From NCBI RefSeq assembly GCF_039634785.1, contig NZ_JBBIAB010000009.1, forward strand, positions 155,228-219,227: a stretch of 64,000 nucleotides of DNA. The letters run 5' to 3'. Positions 24,935-34,054 of the stretch are shown here, one piece after another (position 1 is the first letter of the stretch; every line of letters begins with the position of its first letter). The DNA is from Tistrella mobilis (lineage in GTDB: Bacteria > Pseudomonadota > Alphaproteobacteria > Tistrellales > Tistrellaceae). A program made the translations under genes and the position numbers. The notes under the pieces were generated by a model that had not been told where the DNA came from, made no database searches, and saw only the letters and a list, made by a program, of their open reading frames with translations.

Positions 24935-25767
24935 GCACGCGTCTGGTCCCCGGCGACTGGGTCGATCCCGCGACCGGCGCGCCGCTGGGCGAAGCCACCC
25001 TGCTCGACCGGATCGGGCGGGTGAGGGTGGTGCTTGCCGGGGAGCGTCATGACGACCCCGCCATCCATCACTGGCAGGCCTATGTCGCCCGCCTGCTCCA
25101 CGATCGCCATGGCTGTGATCGTGCCGGCCGGATGGCGGTCGGGTTCGAGATGTTTCCGACCCGCGTCCAGCCCGTGCTCGATGCCTGGACGCGCGGGGCG
25201 ATCCCCAGCCTCGAGGCCTTTCTCGAGGCGGTGGACTGGAAAGCGGTCTGGGGGTTCGATCCGGAACTCTATCTGCCGCTGATCCGCTTCTGCCGCCGGC
25301 CGGGTGTCAGGATGCTGGCGCTCAACTGCCCGCGTGATCTGGTCCGGCAGGTGGGGCGCGAGGGATGGGATGCCGCGGCAGAGCGCGCCGCGGCCGAAGG
25401 CATTTCCCGTCCGGCACCGGCCTCCGACGCCTATCGGCGCCAGCTCGCCGCCATGACCGCTCGTGCCATGGCCGATCCGGCCGGGGATCCCGAAGCCGCC
25501 CGGCGCTTCGATCGCTTCGTCATGGCCCAGCAGGTCTGGGACCGGGCCTTTGCCTGCGGCATCGCGCGGGCCCTGACGGATGCGGAACCGCCGGCGGTGG
25601 TGCTCGGCATCATCGGGCGTGGTCACATGGCCTTCGGTAACGGCACGCCCCATCAGCTGGCCGATCTCGGCATCCATGACACCGCGGTTCTGATGACCGG
25701 ATCTGCAGAGGACCCGTTTGCCCTCGCGCCGGGCGCGGCGGACGCGGTCTGGCGCTTCGACGCCTGA
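24931..25767 (+). CDS. ChaN family protein (cytoplasmic form, no lipobox seen)
   Basis: A 278-residue ChaN-like protein. The family was described as iron-regulated haem-binding lipoproteins in Campylobacter and has an EreA-like fold. Conserved segments are VVLAGERHDDPAIHHWQ near the start (Glu-Arg-His), MAVGFEMFPTRVQPVLD and a late GIIGRGHMAFGNGTPHQLA. No signal peptide or lipobox is visible from the TTG 24931 start that overlaps the accA stop (TTGA), so the product should be cytoplasmic unless it starts elsewhere. Coupling to accA is an odd pairing without a clear functional link. Confidence 0.82.
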   Translation: MSTRLVPGDWVDPATGAPLGEATLLDRIGRVRVVLAGERHDDPAIHHWQAYVARLLHDRHGCDRAGRMAVGFEMFPTRVQPVLDAWTRGAIPSLEAFLEAVDWKAVWGFDPELYLPLIRFCRRPGVRMLALNCPRDLVRQVGREGWDAAAERAAAEGISRPAPASDAYRRQLAAMTARAMADPAGDPEAARRFDRFVMAQQVWDRAFACGIARALTDAEPPAVVLGIIGRGHMAFGNGTPHQLADLGIHDTAVLMTGSAEDPFALAPGAADAVWRFDA

Positions 25768-25956
25768 TCCGGCTCCGTCGGATGTGCCGTCCGCCCACGG
25801 ATGGCGGCGGCCGCGATTGCGGGTGACATCTTGCGGTGGTTCTAACCATCGCCTAGGTGCGCGCGCCCTGTGTCTTCCGCTCCCCCCATACTCGATGGCA
25901 GGGCCTGGGCGCTGCTGCTCGGCCTCGCCGGTGGACGGGCGGCTCTTTCAACGCAA

Positions 25957-25987
25957 ACGCCCGCGGCATCGCTGATGCCGCGGGCGT
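25957..25987. terminator. Terminator between chaN-like gene and secA
   Basis: A 14-bp perfect stem (acgcccgcggcatc / gatgccgcgggcgt) with a GCT loop lies 28 bases beyond the secA stop. On the minus strand it is followed by TTTGCGTT, a short U-rich stretch. It separates convergent genes. Confidence 0.85.
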
Positions 25988-26015
25988 CCGGCGGAGCGTC
26001 GCAGGCGGGCTGGTC

Positions 26016-28694
26016 TCAGACCAGCCGGCCGTGGCAGTGCTTGAACTTCTTGCCGGAGCCGCAGGGGCAGTTGCTGTTGCGGGGCGTGCGCTCCCAGCCG
26101 GCGGGCAGGGCCTCCGGCGGCGCGTCCTCGCCCGGGGCATCGGTCACGGCTGCCGGGCCCGGCAGGCTCTCGGTGGTCGGCTGCATCGGCCGCTCGGCTT
26201 CCTGCGGCTGGGGGGTGCCGGCCATGCGGATCTCCAGATGCGACAGCACCTGGGTCACGGTCTCGCGCATGCGATCGAGCATCGCCTCGAACAGCGAGAA
26301 GGCCTCGCGCTTGTACTCGTTCAGCGGATCCTTCTGCGCATAGGCGCGCAGCACGATGCCCTGGCGGAGATAGTCCAGCTGGAGCAGATGCTCCTTCCAA
26401 TGGTGGTCGATGATCTGGAGCAGCAGGCTCTTCTCGACCCGGTGCATGGTCTCGGCGCCATAGGCCTCGATCTTCTGCGCCATCACCGCATCCGACGCCT
26501 CGGTGATCCGCTCGCGCAGAATGTCGGGGTCGATGCCTTCCTCGGCCGCCCAGTCCTTGATCGGCAGCTCGACCGCCAGCACCTTGCGGCAGCGTTCGGC
26601 CAGCTCGTCTACATTCCACTGCTCGGGATACGACTTCTCGGGCGCGTATTCCGAGACAATCTCGCCGATGACCTCGTGGCGCATCGACAGCACGGTATCG
26701 TCGACGCGCTCGGCATTCATCATCTCGCGACGCTGCTCGTAGACGACCTTGCGCTGGTCGTTCATCACGTCGTCATAGCGCAGCAGGTTCTTGCGGATGT
26801 CGAAATTGCGGGCTTCGACCTTCTGCTGGGCCTTTTCGAGCGCCTTGTTGATCCAGGGATGGGTGATCGCCTCACCCTCTTCCAGACCCAGGCGCTTCAG
26901 CATGCCGTCGATGCGCTCCGAGCCGAAGATGCGCATCAGGTCGTCTTCGAGCGAGACGAAGAACTTCGAGGCACCCGGATCGCCCTGACGGCCCGAGCGG
27001 CCGCGGAGCTGGTTGTCGATGCGCCGGCTTTCATGGCGCTCCGAGCCGATGACGTAGAGGCCGCCGGCCGCCATCACCTTCGCCTTGGCCTCTTCGAGCT
27101 GGGCTGCGATCTCGGCGGTGCGGCGGGTACGTTCGGCCTCGTCGGTGACGTCGGCCAGTTCGACCTCCACCCGCATTTCGAGATTGCCGCCGAGCTGGAT
27201 GTCGGTGCCGCGGCCGGCCATGTTGGTCGCGATGGTCACGGCACCCGGCCGGCCGGCCTGGGCGACGATCTGGGCTTCCTGCTCGTGATAGCGGGCATTC
27301 AGCACCTGGTGGGGCACGCCCGCCTCGGTGAACAGCCGCGAGATCAGCTCGGACTTCTCGATCGACACCGTGCCGATCAGCACCGGCTGGCCCTTGGCCG
27401 AGGCCTGCTTCACCTCGGTGACGATCGCCTGGATCTTCTCGCGCTCGGTCCGGTAGACCTCGTCGTCGGCATCCTTGCGCTGCACCGGCCGGTTGGTCGG
27501 GATGGCGACGACTTCGAGCTTGTAGATCTCGCCGAACTCGCCCGCTTCGGTCAGCGCCGTGCCGGTCATGCCGGACAGCTTCGGGTAGAGGCGGAAATAG
27601 TTCTGGAAGGTGATCGACGCGAGCGTCTGGTTCTCGTTCTGGATCGTCACCCGCTCTTTCGCCTCGAGGGCCTGATGCAGCCCTTCGGAATAGCGGCGTC
27701 CGTCCATCATGCGGCCGGTGAACTCGTCGATGATGATGACCTTGTCATCCTTGACGATGTAGTCCACGTCCCGGGTGAACAGCTTGTGGGCGCGCAGCGC
27801 CTGGTTCACGTGATGGACGATGGCGACGTTCTCGACGTCGTAGAGCCCGCCCTGGATCAGCCCGGCCTCGCGCAGCCCGTTCTCGATCCGCTCCTGGCCG
27901 GCTTCGGTCAGGATCACCGTGCGCTGCTTCTCGTCCTTCTCGAAATCTTCCTCGCCCAGGCCGGGGATGAAGGTGTCGACCAGGCGGTACAGGTCGGAAT
28001 TGTCCTCGGTGGGGCCCGAGATGATCAGCGGCGTGCGCGCTTCGTCGATCAGGATGCTGTCGACCTCGTCGACGACCGCGAAGTTGAACGGCCGCTGGAC
28101 CATCTGCTCCAGACCGTACTTCATGTTGTCGCGCAGATAGTCGAAGCCGAACTCGTTATTGGTGCCGTAGGTGATGTCCGCGGCATAGGCGAGGCGGCGG
28201 GAATGGTCGTCCATGCCGGGCAGGATCACGCCGACCGTCAGGCCGAGGAAACGATGGACCTGACCCATCCAGTGCGAGTCGCGCCGGGCCAGATAGTCGT
28301 TCACCGTCACGACGTGGACGCCCTTGCCCTCGATCGCGTTCAGATAGGCGGCGAGCGTCGAGACCAGGGTCTTGCCTTCGCCGGTCTTCATCTCGGCGAT
28401 CTTGCCCTGGTGCAGAACCATGCCGCCGATCAGCTGGACGTCGAAATGCCGCTGACCCAGAACCCGCCGCGCGGCCTCGCGCACGGTTGCAAAAGCGTCC
28501 ACCAGAATGGAGTCGAGCGTCTCACCCTTGGCGAGACGCTCGCGGAACTGGTCGGTGCGTGCGCGCAGCGCCTCATCGTCGAGGGCCTGAACCTCGGGCT
28601 CCTTGGCGTTGATGGCCTGCACCGCCCGCTGGAGCGACTTCACCGTCCGATCGTTGGCGGTTCCGAAAACCCGCCGGGCAAGAGCGCCGAACAT
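26016..28694 (-). CDS. secA: Preprotein translocase ATPase SecA
   Basis: ATP-driven motor of Sec protein export, acting at the SecYEG channel. The 892-residue product has Walker [10 protein letters not shown] (about residue 105), [17 protein letters not shown], the DEVDSIL box, [10 protein letters not shown] and the C-terminal SecB/zinc motif [17 protein letters not shown] 28694 follows AGGGG at good spacing. A promoter TTGACA-N17-TATTTG lies about 130 bases upstream. Single-gene unit with terminators at both sides. Confidence 0.98.
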   Translation of the reverse strand: MFGALARRVFGTANDRTVKSLQRAVQAINAKEPEVQALDDEALRARTDQFRERLAKGETLDSILVDAFATVREAARRVLGQRHFDVQLIGGMVLHQGKIAEMKTGEGKTLVSTLAAYLNAIEGKGVHVVTVNDYLARRDSHWMGQVHRFLGLTVGVILPGMDDHSRRLAYAADITYGTNNEFGFDYLRDNMKYGLEQMVQRPFNFAVVDEVDSILIDEARTPLIISGPTEDNSDLYRLVDTFIPGLGEEDFEKDEKQRTVILTEAGQERIENGLREAGLIQGGLYDVENVAIVHHVNQALRAHKLFTRDVDYIVKDDKVIIIDEFTGRMMDGRRYSEGLHQALEAKERVTIQNENQTLASITFQNYFRLYPKLSGMTGTALTEAGEFGEIYKLEVVAIPTNRPVQRKDADDEVYRTEREKIQAIVTEVKQASAKGQPVLIGTVSIEKSELISRLFTEAGVPHQVLNARYHEQEAQIVAQAGRPGAVTIATNMAGRGTDIQLGGNLEMRVEVELADVTDEAERTRRTAEIAAQLEEAKAKVMAAGGLYVIGSERHESRRIDNQLRGRSGRQGDPGASKFFVSLEDDLMRIFGSERIDGMLKRLGLEEGEAITHPWINKALEKAQQKVEARNFDIRKNLLRYDDVMNDQRKVVYEQRREMMNAERVDDTVLSMRHEVIGEIVSEYAPEKSYPEQWNVDELAERCRKVLAVELPIKDWAAEEGIDPDILRERITEASDAVMAQKIEAYGAETMHRVEKSLLLQIIDHHWKEHLLQLDYLRQGIVLRAYAQKDPLNEYKREAFSLFEAMLDRMRETVTQVLSHLEIRMAGTPQPQEAERPMQPTTESLPGPAAVTDAPGEDAPPEALPAGWERTPRNSNCPCGSGKKFKHCHGRLV

Positions 28695-28825
28695 GTAATC
28701 CCCTGACCTGCTCCACGAAACACGCGAGACCGTCCGGACCGGAGCATGCGGGGTGCGGACGGCGACGTCATCATGCGCGCGACAGACCATGGATGCGAGC
28801 GGAACCCGCCTCCACGGACGTTCCT

Positions 28826-28854
28826 CAAATAAGGGGTCGTGGGTGCCCTGTCAA
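28826..28854 (-). promoter_or_regulatory. secA promoter
   Basis: On the minus strand a consensus TTGACA (28854-28849), a 17-base spacer and TATTTG (28831-28826) precede secA, giving a leader of about 125 bases. The rest of the 367-base gap (28695-29061) to the divergent parvulin gene shows no gene and no other clear element. Confidence 0.7.
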
Positions 28855-29061
28855 TCACGCGGGGTTCCCGGCCCGCGCTTCGCCGCCGATGGCGCTGCAC
28901 GCTTGCAAGGTCATGGGTTTTCGGCACTTGTGATCAGCGTGGGCCTGTGCATCATGAGCGTCCTGATCTGCTGGCGGCGAAGTCGTCGGCAGGCGTCCTG
29001 ACGGGCCGGCGACCTCTGCCCGATCCCCGCGCCCCGACCGACCCTTAGGGAGACTGTCCGC

Positions 29062-29988
29062 ATGCTCATCCGCAGCGCGCGCCGGCCGATCACCGCCGCC
29101 CTCGCCGCCCTGCTTCTCGCCTCGGTCACCCATGTTTCGGCGCTGCGCGCCGAAGAGGCGAAGCCCGCAGCCGACGATCCGGTGGTTGCCCTCGTCGACG
29201 GGGCCGAGATCCATCGCTCGGACGTGGTCGCGGCGTACGAAACCCTGCCGCCGCCCTACCGTTCGCTGCCCTTCGCGCAGCTTTACGATACGCTGCTCGA
29301 CAATGTGATCAGCAGCCGGCTGATGGTCGAAGCCGCCCGCAAGCAGGGTCTGGAAGAGGATGCCGAGGTCAAGACCCGCATCCAGCGTGCCGCCGACCGG
29401 GTGCTGACCGAATCCTATCTGACCAAGCTGATCGACGACGCGGTCACCGAGGATGCGCTGAAGGCCGAGTATGAGGCCTTCAAGAAGGACTTCCAGCCCG
29501 AGGACGAGGTCCACGCCCGCCATATCCTGGTGGCGACCGAAGACGAAGCCAAGGCGATCAAGGCCGAGCTCGACAAGGGTGCGGATTTCGCCAAGCTCGC
29601 GTCCGAGAAGTCGACGGATCCCGGTGCCGCCAATGGTGGCGATCTGGGCTTCTTCACCGCCGACCGGATGGTGAAGCCCTTCGCCGATGCGGCCTTCGCG
29701 ATGAAGCCCGGCGAGATTTCGGATCCGGTCCAGACCCAGTTCGGCTGGCACGTGATCAAGCTGGAAGAGCGCCGCAAGCAGCCGGTTCCCGCCTTCGACG
29801 AGAAGAAGCAGGAGCTGGAGATGGAGCTGCAGCGCAAGACCGTCGATCAGACGCTCGAGGCGCTGCGCAAGGATGCGAAGATCGAGCGTGTCGAGGAAGC
29901 GGCCCCCGCGGCTGCCGCCCCGGCCGCCGGAGCGCCCGCATCCGAGGCGCCCGCCGCCCAGACCCCGGCCGCGAAGCCCCAGGGCTGA
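29062..29988 (+). CDS. Periplasmic parvulin-type peptidyl-prolyl isomerase
   Basis: A 308-residue exported foldase. The signal peptide covers about residues 1-31 (cleavage near LRA-EEA). A SurA/PrsA-like N-terminal helical region (DPVVALVDGAEIHRSDV) precedes a parvulin rotamase domain (about residues 150-245: VHARHILVATEDEAKAI, GGDLGFFTADRMVKPFADA, QFGWHVIKLEER). The C-terminus is a 35-residue Ala/Pro tail. ATG 29062 follows tagggaga. It likely assists folding of Sec-exported proteins; it stands divergent from secA. Confidence 0.93.
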   Translation: MLIRSARRPITAALAALLLASVTHVSALRAEEAKPAADDPVVALVDGAEIHRSDVVAAYETLPPPYRSLPFAQLYDTLLDNVISSRLMVEAARKQGLEEDAEVKTRIQRAADRVLTESYLTKLIDDAVTEDALKAEYEAFKKDFQPEDEVHARHILVATEDEAKAIKAELDKGADFAKLASEKSTDPGAANGGDLGFFTADRMVKPFADAAFAMKPGEISDPVQTQFGWHVIKLEERRKQPVPAFDEKKQELEMELQRKTVDQTLEALRKDAKIERVEEAAPAAAAPAAGAPASEAPAAQTPAAKPQG

Positions 29989-30017
29989 CGCGGGCCATCT
30001 TCAGTCTGCCGATCCAC

Positions 30018-30047
30018 ACGGCGGGGGATGACATCATCCTCCGCCGT
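30018..30047 (+). terminator. Hairpin between the parvulin gene and argJ
   Basis: A 13-bp stem with one G-U pair and an ACAT loop (acggcgggggatg / catcctccgccgt). No U-tract follows, so it may be a processing or partial termination site; argJ begins only 24 bases later. Confidence 0.5.
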
Positions 30048-30070
30048 CATACCGTCCGGAGAGATTGCCC

Positions 30071-31309
30071 ATGAGCGCCAAGACGTCGCCGCTGGCCCCT
30101 GCCGCCTTCCCCGATCTGCCCCAGGTTGCGGGGGTCCGTCTCGCCACCGGCATGACCGGTCTGCGCTACAAGGGCCGCGACGACCTGCTCTGGGCGGAAT
30201 TCGCCCCCGGCACCGTCGTGGCCGGGTGCTTCACCACCTCGGCCACCCGTGCAGCACCGGTGCGCTGGTGCGAAACGGCGCTGGCCGGCGGCCGTGCCCG
30301 GGCGCTGGTGGTGAATGCCGGCAATGCCAATGCCTTCACCGGCCCGACCGGCGCCCGTGCGGTTGCAGCCGAGGTCGATGGTGCCGCAGCCGTTCTGGGT
30401 TGTGCCCGCGAAGAGGTCTTCGTGGCCTCGACCGGCGTGATCGGCGTGCCGCTCGACCCGAAGCCGATCGTCGACATGATGGCCGATCTGTCGGGCCGGG
30501 CCAGCGATGCGGCCGATGCCTGGGCGCCGGCCGCGAAGTCGATCATGACCACCGACACCTTCCCGAAGGGAGCCTCCGCCACCGTCACCATCGGCGGCCG
30601 CAGCGTCACCGTGGTGGGCTTCGCCAAGGGCTCGGGCATGATCGCCCCCAACATGGCGACCATGCTGGGCTTCGTCTTCACCGATGCCGCGATCGGCGCG
30701 ACGCTGGCGCAGCGCCTGCTTGCCCGCGGCGTCGATCGCTCGTTCAACGCCATCACGGTCGATGGCGACACCTCGACCAATGACTGCGTGATGCTGTTCG
30801 CGACCGGCGCTGCGGGCAACCCCCTGCTGGCCGAAGAGGATGCCGACGGTGCGGCCTTCGCCGAGGCGCTGGAAGCCGTGCTGTCGGATCTGGCCCGCCA
30901 GGTGGTGCGCGACGGCGAGGGGGCGACCAAGTTCGTCACCCTCAAGATCACCGGCGCCGAGGATGACGGCGCCGCCCGCCGCATCGGCCTGACCGTCGCC
31001 AACTCGCCCCTGGTCAAGACCGCCATTGCCGGTTCCGACGCCAATTGGGGCCGCATCGTGGCGGCGCTCGGCCGGTCGGGTGAACGGGTGGCCGAGGACC
31101 GGCTGCGCATTCATATCGGCGGCGTGCTGGTCGCCGAGAACGGCGCGGTACATCCCGACTATGACGAGAAGGCCTATGTCGCCGGCTATATGAAGGGGCA
31201 GGAGATCGACATCGCGGTCGATGTCGGTGTGGGCGAGGGCGTGGCCACGGTCTGGACCTGCGATCTGACCCACGGCTATATCGACATCAACGCCGACTAC
31301 CGGAGCTGA
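30071..31309 (+). CDS. argJ: Bifunctional ornithine acetyltransferase/N-acetylglutamate synthase
   Basis: Transfers acetyl from N-acetylornithine to glutamate in the cyclic arginine pathway and may also use acetyl-CoA. The 412-residue precursor self-cleaves between Ala196 and Thr197 in APNMATMLGF; the new N-terminal Thr is the nucleophile. The conserved VNAGNANAFTG and VDGDTSTNDC motifs are intact. ATG 30071 after gagattgccc is chosen; the TTG two codons earlier is unlikely. Five bases separate it from the Nudix gene. Confidence 0.97.
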   Translation: MSAKTSPLAPAAFPDLPQVAGVRLATGMTGLRYKGRDDLLWAEFAPGTVVAGCFTTSATRAAPVRWCETALAGGRARALVVNAGNANAFTGPTGARAVAAEVDGAAAVLGCAREEVFVASTGVIGVPLDPKPIVDMMADLSGRASDAADAWAPAAKSIMTTDTFPKGASATVTIGGRSVTVVGFAKGSGMIAPNMATMLGFVFTDAAIGATLAQRLLARGVDRSFNAITVDGDTSTNDCVMLFATGAAGNPLLAEEDADGAAFAEALEAVLSDLARQVVRDGEGATKFVTLKITGAEDDGAARRIGLTVANSPLVKTAIAGSDANWGRIVAALGRSGERVAEDRLRIHIGGVLVAENGAVHPDYDEKAYVAGYMKGQEIDIAVDVGVGEGVATVWTCDLTHGYIDINADYRS

Positions 31310-31314
31310 GCGGC

Positions 31315-31794
31315 ATGGCGGCGACCGACACGGCCGGTGACGAGGAACTCTATGGCTGTGCCGCGGCACCGGCCTTGCCCGCCGGTCCGGCGAAGCTGCT
31401 CCTGGTTGTGGCGGTCGCACTTCTCGACGTCGACAACCGGGTGCTGATCGCCAAACGTCCCGAGGGCAAGGCGATGGCCGGGCTTTGGGAGTTTCCCGGC
31501 GGCAAGGTGGCCCCGGGGGAGCGGCCCGAGGCGGCGCTGGTGCGCGAGCTGCACGAGGAACTGGGTATCGACACCAGCACCTCGTGTCTGGCGCCGGCCA
31601 CGTTCGCGAGCCACGCCTATCCGGATTTCCACCTGTTGATGCCGGTCTATGTCTGCCGGCAATGGCGCGGTACGCCCACCCCGCGCGAAGGCCAGGAACT
31701 CGCCTGGGTGCGGATCTCGAAGCTGCGCGACTATCCGATGCCGCCGGCCGATCTGCCGCTGATCGCGATGCTCCGCGACATGATCGGCGGCTGA
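31315..31794 (+). CDS. mutT: (Deoxy)nucleoside triphosphate pyrophosphohydrolase, MutT-type Nudix
   Basis: A 159-residue Nudix hydrolase. The Nudix box GX5EX7REUXEEXGU is complete at residues 62-85 (from GGKVAPGERPEAALVRELHE to EELGI). The GLWEFPGGK lead-in and FASHAYPDFHLLMPVY strand resemble MutT, which removes 8-oxo-dGTP. A 25-residue N-terminal extension precedes the core. It follows argJ by five bases, an arrangement seen in other alphaproteobacteria, and converges on the methyltransferase gene with a 4-base gap. Confidence 0.9.
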   Translation: MAATDTAGDEELYGCAAAPALPAGPAKLLLVVAVALLDVDNRVLIAKRPEGKAMAGLWEFPGGKVAPGERPEAALVRELHEELGIDTSTSCLAPATFASHAYPDFHLLMPVYVCRQWRGTPTPREGQELAWVRISKLRDYPMPPADLPLIAMLRDMIGG

Positions 31795-31798
31795 CGCC

Positions 31799-32710
31799 TC
31801 AGCCTGCGTCGCCTCCTCCGCCCGGTACCTCTGCCCTCAACCGCGCCAGCATGTCGCTCATTGCCGTATCGGCGGTGCCGCGGCGACGCGGCTGCGGCTG
31901 GCCGGCCGCTTTCTTCCAGCCGGCGAGGTGGATCAGATCCAGTGTCGCCGGCACCCGCCCATCGGGGCGGGCGAAGCGCTCCACATAGATCTCCATCGCC
32001 CGCATCAGGGTCGCCCGCTTCAGCGGCGCGCGGCGGCGATCGTGGAGCACGTTGGTGGCGCCGATCATCCGCAGCTCGGCCAGAAGCTTCAGCGGGTGGG
32101 CATAGGTCAGCGTGATGGTGTCGACATCGACCACCGGCAGCTGAAAGCCCGCCCGCTGCATCAGCCCGGCCGCATCGCGCAATTCGGCAAAGGGCGAGAC
32201 CCGCGGCGACAGCCCGCCGTCGATCTCGATTTCGGCCGCGGTCAGCGCCTCGCGCAGCTCCTTCAGGCTGGAACCGCCGGCGATCGCGCCCAGAAACAGC
32301 CCGTCGGGCTTCAGCGCCCGCTCGATCTGGATCAGCGCGCCCGGCAGATCATTGGTCCAGTGCAGCGAGAACAGGCCCAGCACCAGATCCATCGAGCCGT
32401 CGGCAATCGGCAGCAGTTCTTCATCCGCCACCACCACGGGCCCCGCATCGGCAGCGGCCATGGCCGGCGAGAGGTCCAGCCCGATCAGGGTCTCGATACC
32501 CCGCCGGCCCTGGAAGATGTCGCGGCTGGCACCGTCGCGGGAGCCGATCATCAGCGCCCGCGGGAAATCCCGCAGCACATCGTCCAGCCGTTCGGCCAGA
32601 CGCTCGGCGACTTCACGAAGCAGAAAGCCGTGATCGCCGCCGGCGCGGGCGGCGCGATCGCGCCGGCGGCGCAGGAGCGCACGGTCGAACAGGCGGATGG
32701 GATCGGTCAT
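31799..32710 (-). CDS. SAM-dependent methyltransferase-fold protein, NDUFAF5/BioC-like
   Basis: A 303-residue class I methyltransferase-fold protein. The N-terminal IRLFDRALLRRRRDRAA is the signature start of the NDUFAF5-type family, whose mitochondrial member hydroxylates an arginine of complex I. The SAM-site region is ALMIGSRDGASRDIF, LIGLDLSPAM and DLVLGLFSLHWTNDLPGAL. ATG 32710 begins the homology. It is divergent from comF. A role in respiratory complex I assembly is known for the mitochondrial homologue and inferred here; BioC-like malonyl-ACP methylation is the alternative. Confidence 0.82.
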   Translation of the reverse strand: MTDPIRLFDRALLRRRRDRAARAGGDHGFLLREVAERLAERLDDVLRDFPRALMIGSRDGASRDIFQGRRGIETLIGLDLSPAMAAADAGPVVVADEELLPIADGSMDLVLGLFSLHWTNDLPGALIQIERALKPDGLFLGAIAGGSSLKELREALTAAEIEIDGGLSPRVSPFAELRDAAGLMQRAGFQLPVVDVDTITLTYAHPLKLLAELRMIGATNVLHDRRRAPLKRATLMRAMEIYVERFARPDGRVPATLDLIHLAGWKKAAGQPQPRRRGTADTAMSDMLARLRAEVPGGGGDAG

Positions 32711-32829
32711 GGCCGCTATATGGCACGGCCGGCCGCCTGCGGCAACAGCCCGTACCGGATGAGACTTGCGCGCGCATGTCCCGGACATCATGATCGCATG
32801 GCGACAGATTGTCAGGGGGAGGTGACGTC

Positions 32830-33690
32830 GTGGTCGAGGATGCGGTCGATGGCGGCATGCGGCCGGCTGCGGCCCTGGTCCGCCGGATGGCCGGTCTGCT
32901 GGCCGGTGTCGGGCGGGTGTTGCTGGATGCGGCCCTGCCGCCGCTCTGCGGGTTGTGCCGTGCACCGGTGGATCGCCCGGGGTTGTGCGGTGCCTGCTGG
33001 TCCGGGCTGGTCTTCGTCACCGGCCCGATCTGTGACCGCTGCGGCGTGCCGCTGCCATCGGATCCGGGCGGCCCGGCTGTCTGCGGCGGCTGTGCGGCGA
33101 AGCCCCCGGCCTTTGCCATGGCCCGGGCGCCGCTGATCTACGAGGGGACCTCGAAACGCCTGGTGCTGGCGCTGAAGCATGGCGATGCCGGGCATCTGGC
33201 GCCGATGCTGGGCCGGCTGATGGCGCCGGTGGCGCGGGGGTTGGGGCCCGTCGATCTGGTGGTGCCGGTGCCGCTGCACTGGCGCCGACGGCTGAAGCGT
33301 CGCGACAATCAGTCCGCCGTGCTGGCACGGGCGCTGGCCGGCGAGCTGGGGCTGGCCCACGAGCCCAGGCTGCTGCGCCGGGCGCGGTTCACGGCATCCC
33401 AGGGCAACAAGGGGCGCGAGGCACGGGCCCGCAACGTCGCCGGTGCCATGCGGGTACCGGCCGGGACAGCCTTGCGGTCGCGGCTGGCGGGGGCCCGGGT
33501 GCTGCTGGTCGATGACGTGCTGACCACCGGCGCCACGGCCGAGGCCTGCAGCCGTGCCCTGATCCGTGCCGGGGCCGCCGCCGTGGTGGTCATCGCGGCG
33601 GCCCGGGTGCCGGCTCCTGGCGACGGGATCCGACACATGGTGGATCCTGCAACGCTGCCGGCCGAGGGAGAGGCATCCGAGAGGCTTTGA
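32830..33690 (+). CDS. comF: ComF family phosphoribosyltransferase-like protein
   Basis: A 286-residue protein with the N-terminal double zinc-finger (PPLCGLCRAPV, LCGACW, ICDRCGVPL, VCGGCAAKPP) and a C-terminal phosphoribosyltransferase fold with the PRPP loop RVLLVDDVLTTGATA. The DLVVPVPLHWRRRLKRRDNQ segment is typical of ComF. The family is needed for DNA uptake in competent species; its role elsewhere is unclear. GTG 32830 is chosen because gggggagg lies 7 bases upstream; TTG 32809 lacks such a site. Confidence 0.9.
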   Translation: MVEDAVDGGMRPAAALVRRMAGLLAGVGRVLLDAALPPLCGLCRAPVDRPGLCGACWSGLVFVTGPICDRCGVPLPSDPGGPAVCGGCAAKPPAFAMARAPLIYEGTSKRLVLALKHGDAGHLAPMLGRLMAPVARGLGPVDLVVPVPLHWRRRLKRRDNQSAVLARALAGELGLAHEPRLLRRARFTASQGNKGREARARNVAGAMRVPAGTALRSRLAGARVLLVDDVLTTGATAEACSRALIRAGAAAVVVIAAARVPAPGDGIRHMVDPATLPAEGEASERL

Positions 33691-33793
33691 GACGGCGCGA
33701 TCATCCCTATATCATTGGAACGTTTCCAATGGTCGCGGGTGCCGCTGCGCCCGGGGCTTCCCGTCCACCAGCCGAAGGGATCCGAGGTTCATC

Positions 33794-34054
33794 GTGGCCG
33801 AGGTCATCATCTATTCGACGCCGATCTGCCCCTATTGCGCACGCGCCAAGGCGCTGCTGGAGCGGAAGGGCGTGAGCTACACCGATATCGACGTCTACAG
33901 CGACCGGTCGCTCCGTGCGGAAATGACCGAGAAGGCCGGCGGGCGGACCAGCGTGCCGCAGATCTTCATCGACGGTGCCCATGTCGGCGGCTGTGACGAT
34001 CTTTATGCGCTGGAGCGTGCCGGCAAGCTGGATCCGATGCTGGGGGCGGCGTGA
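33794..34054 (+). CDS. grxC: Glutaredoxin 3 (dithiol)
   Basis: An 86-residue class I glutaredoxin with active site Cys12-Pro-Tyr-Cys15 and the glutathione-binding TSVPQIFIDG and VGGCDDLYAL motifs. The start is GTG 33794 with gagg 7 bases before. It reduces disulfides and glutathione mixed disulfides in the cytoplasm. The stop overlaps the next start as GTGA, coupling it to a Nit1-type amidase that repairs deaminated glutathione. Confidence 0.95.
   Translation: MAEVIIYSTPICPYCARAKALLERKGVSYTDIDVYSDRSLRAEMTEKAGGRTSVPQIFIDGAHVGGCDDLYALERAGKLDPMLGAA

Noticed and set aside
25857..28706. 949-codon plus-strand open frame opposite secA
   Set aside because: SecA is fully intact on the minus strand. 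The shadow frame is rich in His, Asp and Leu and has no family signature.
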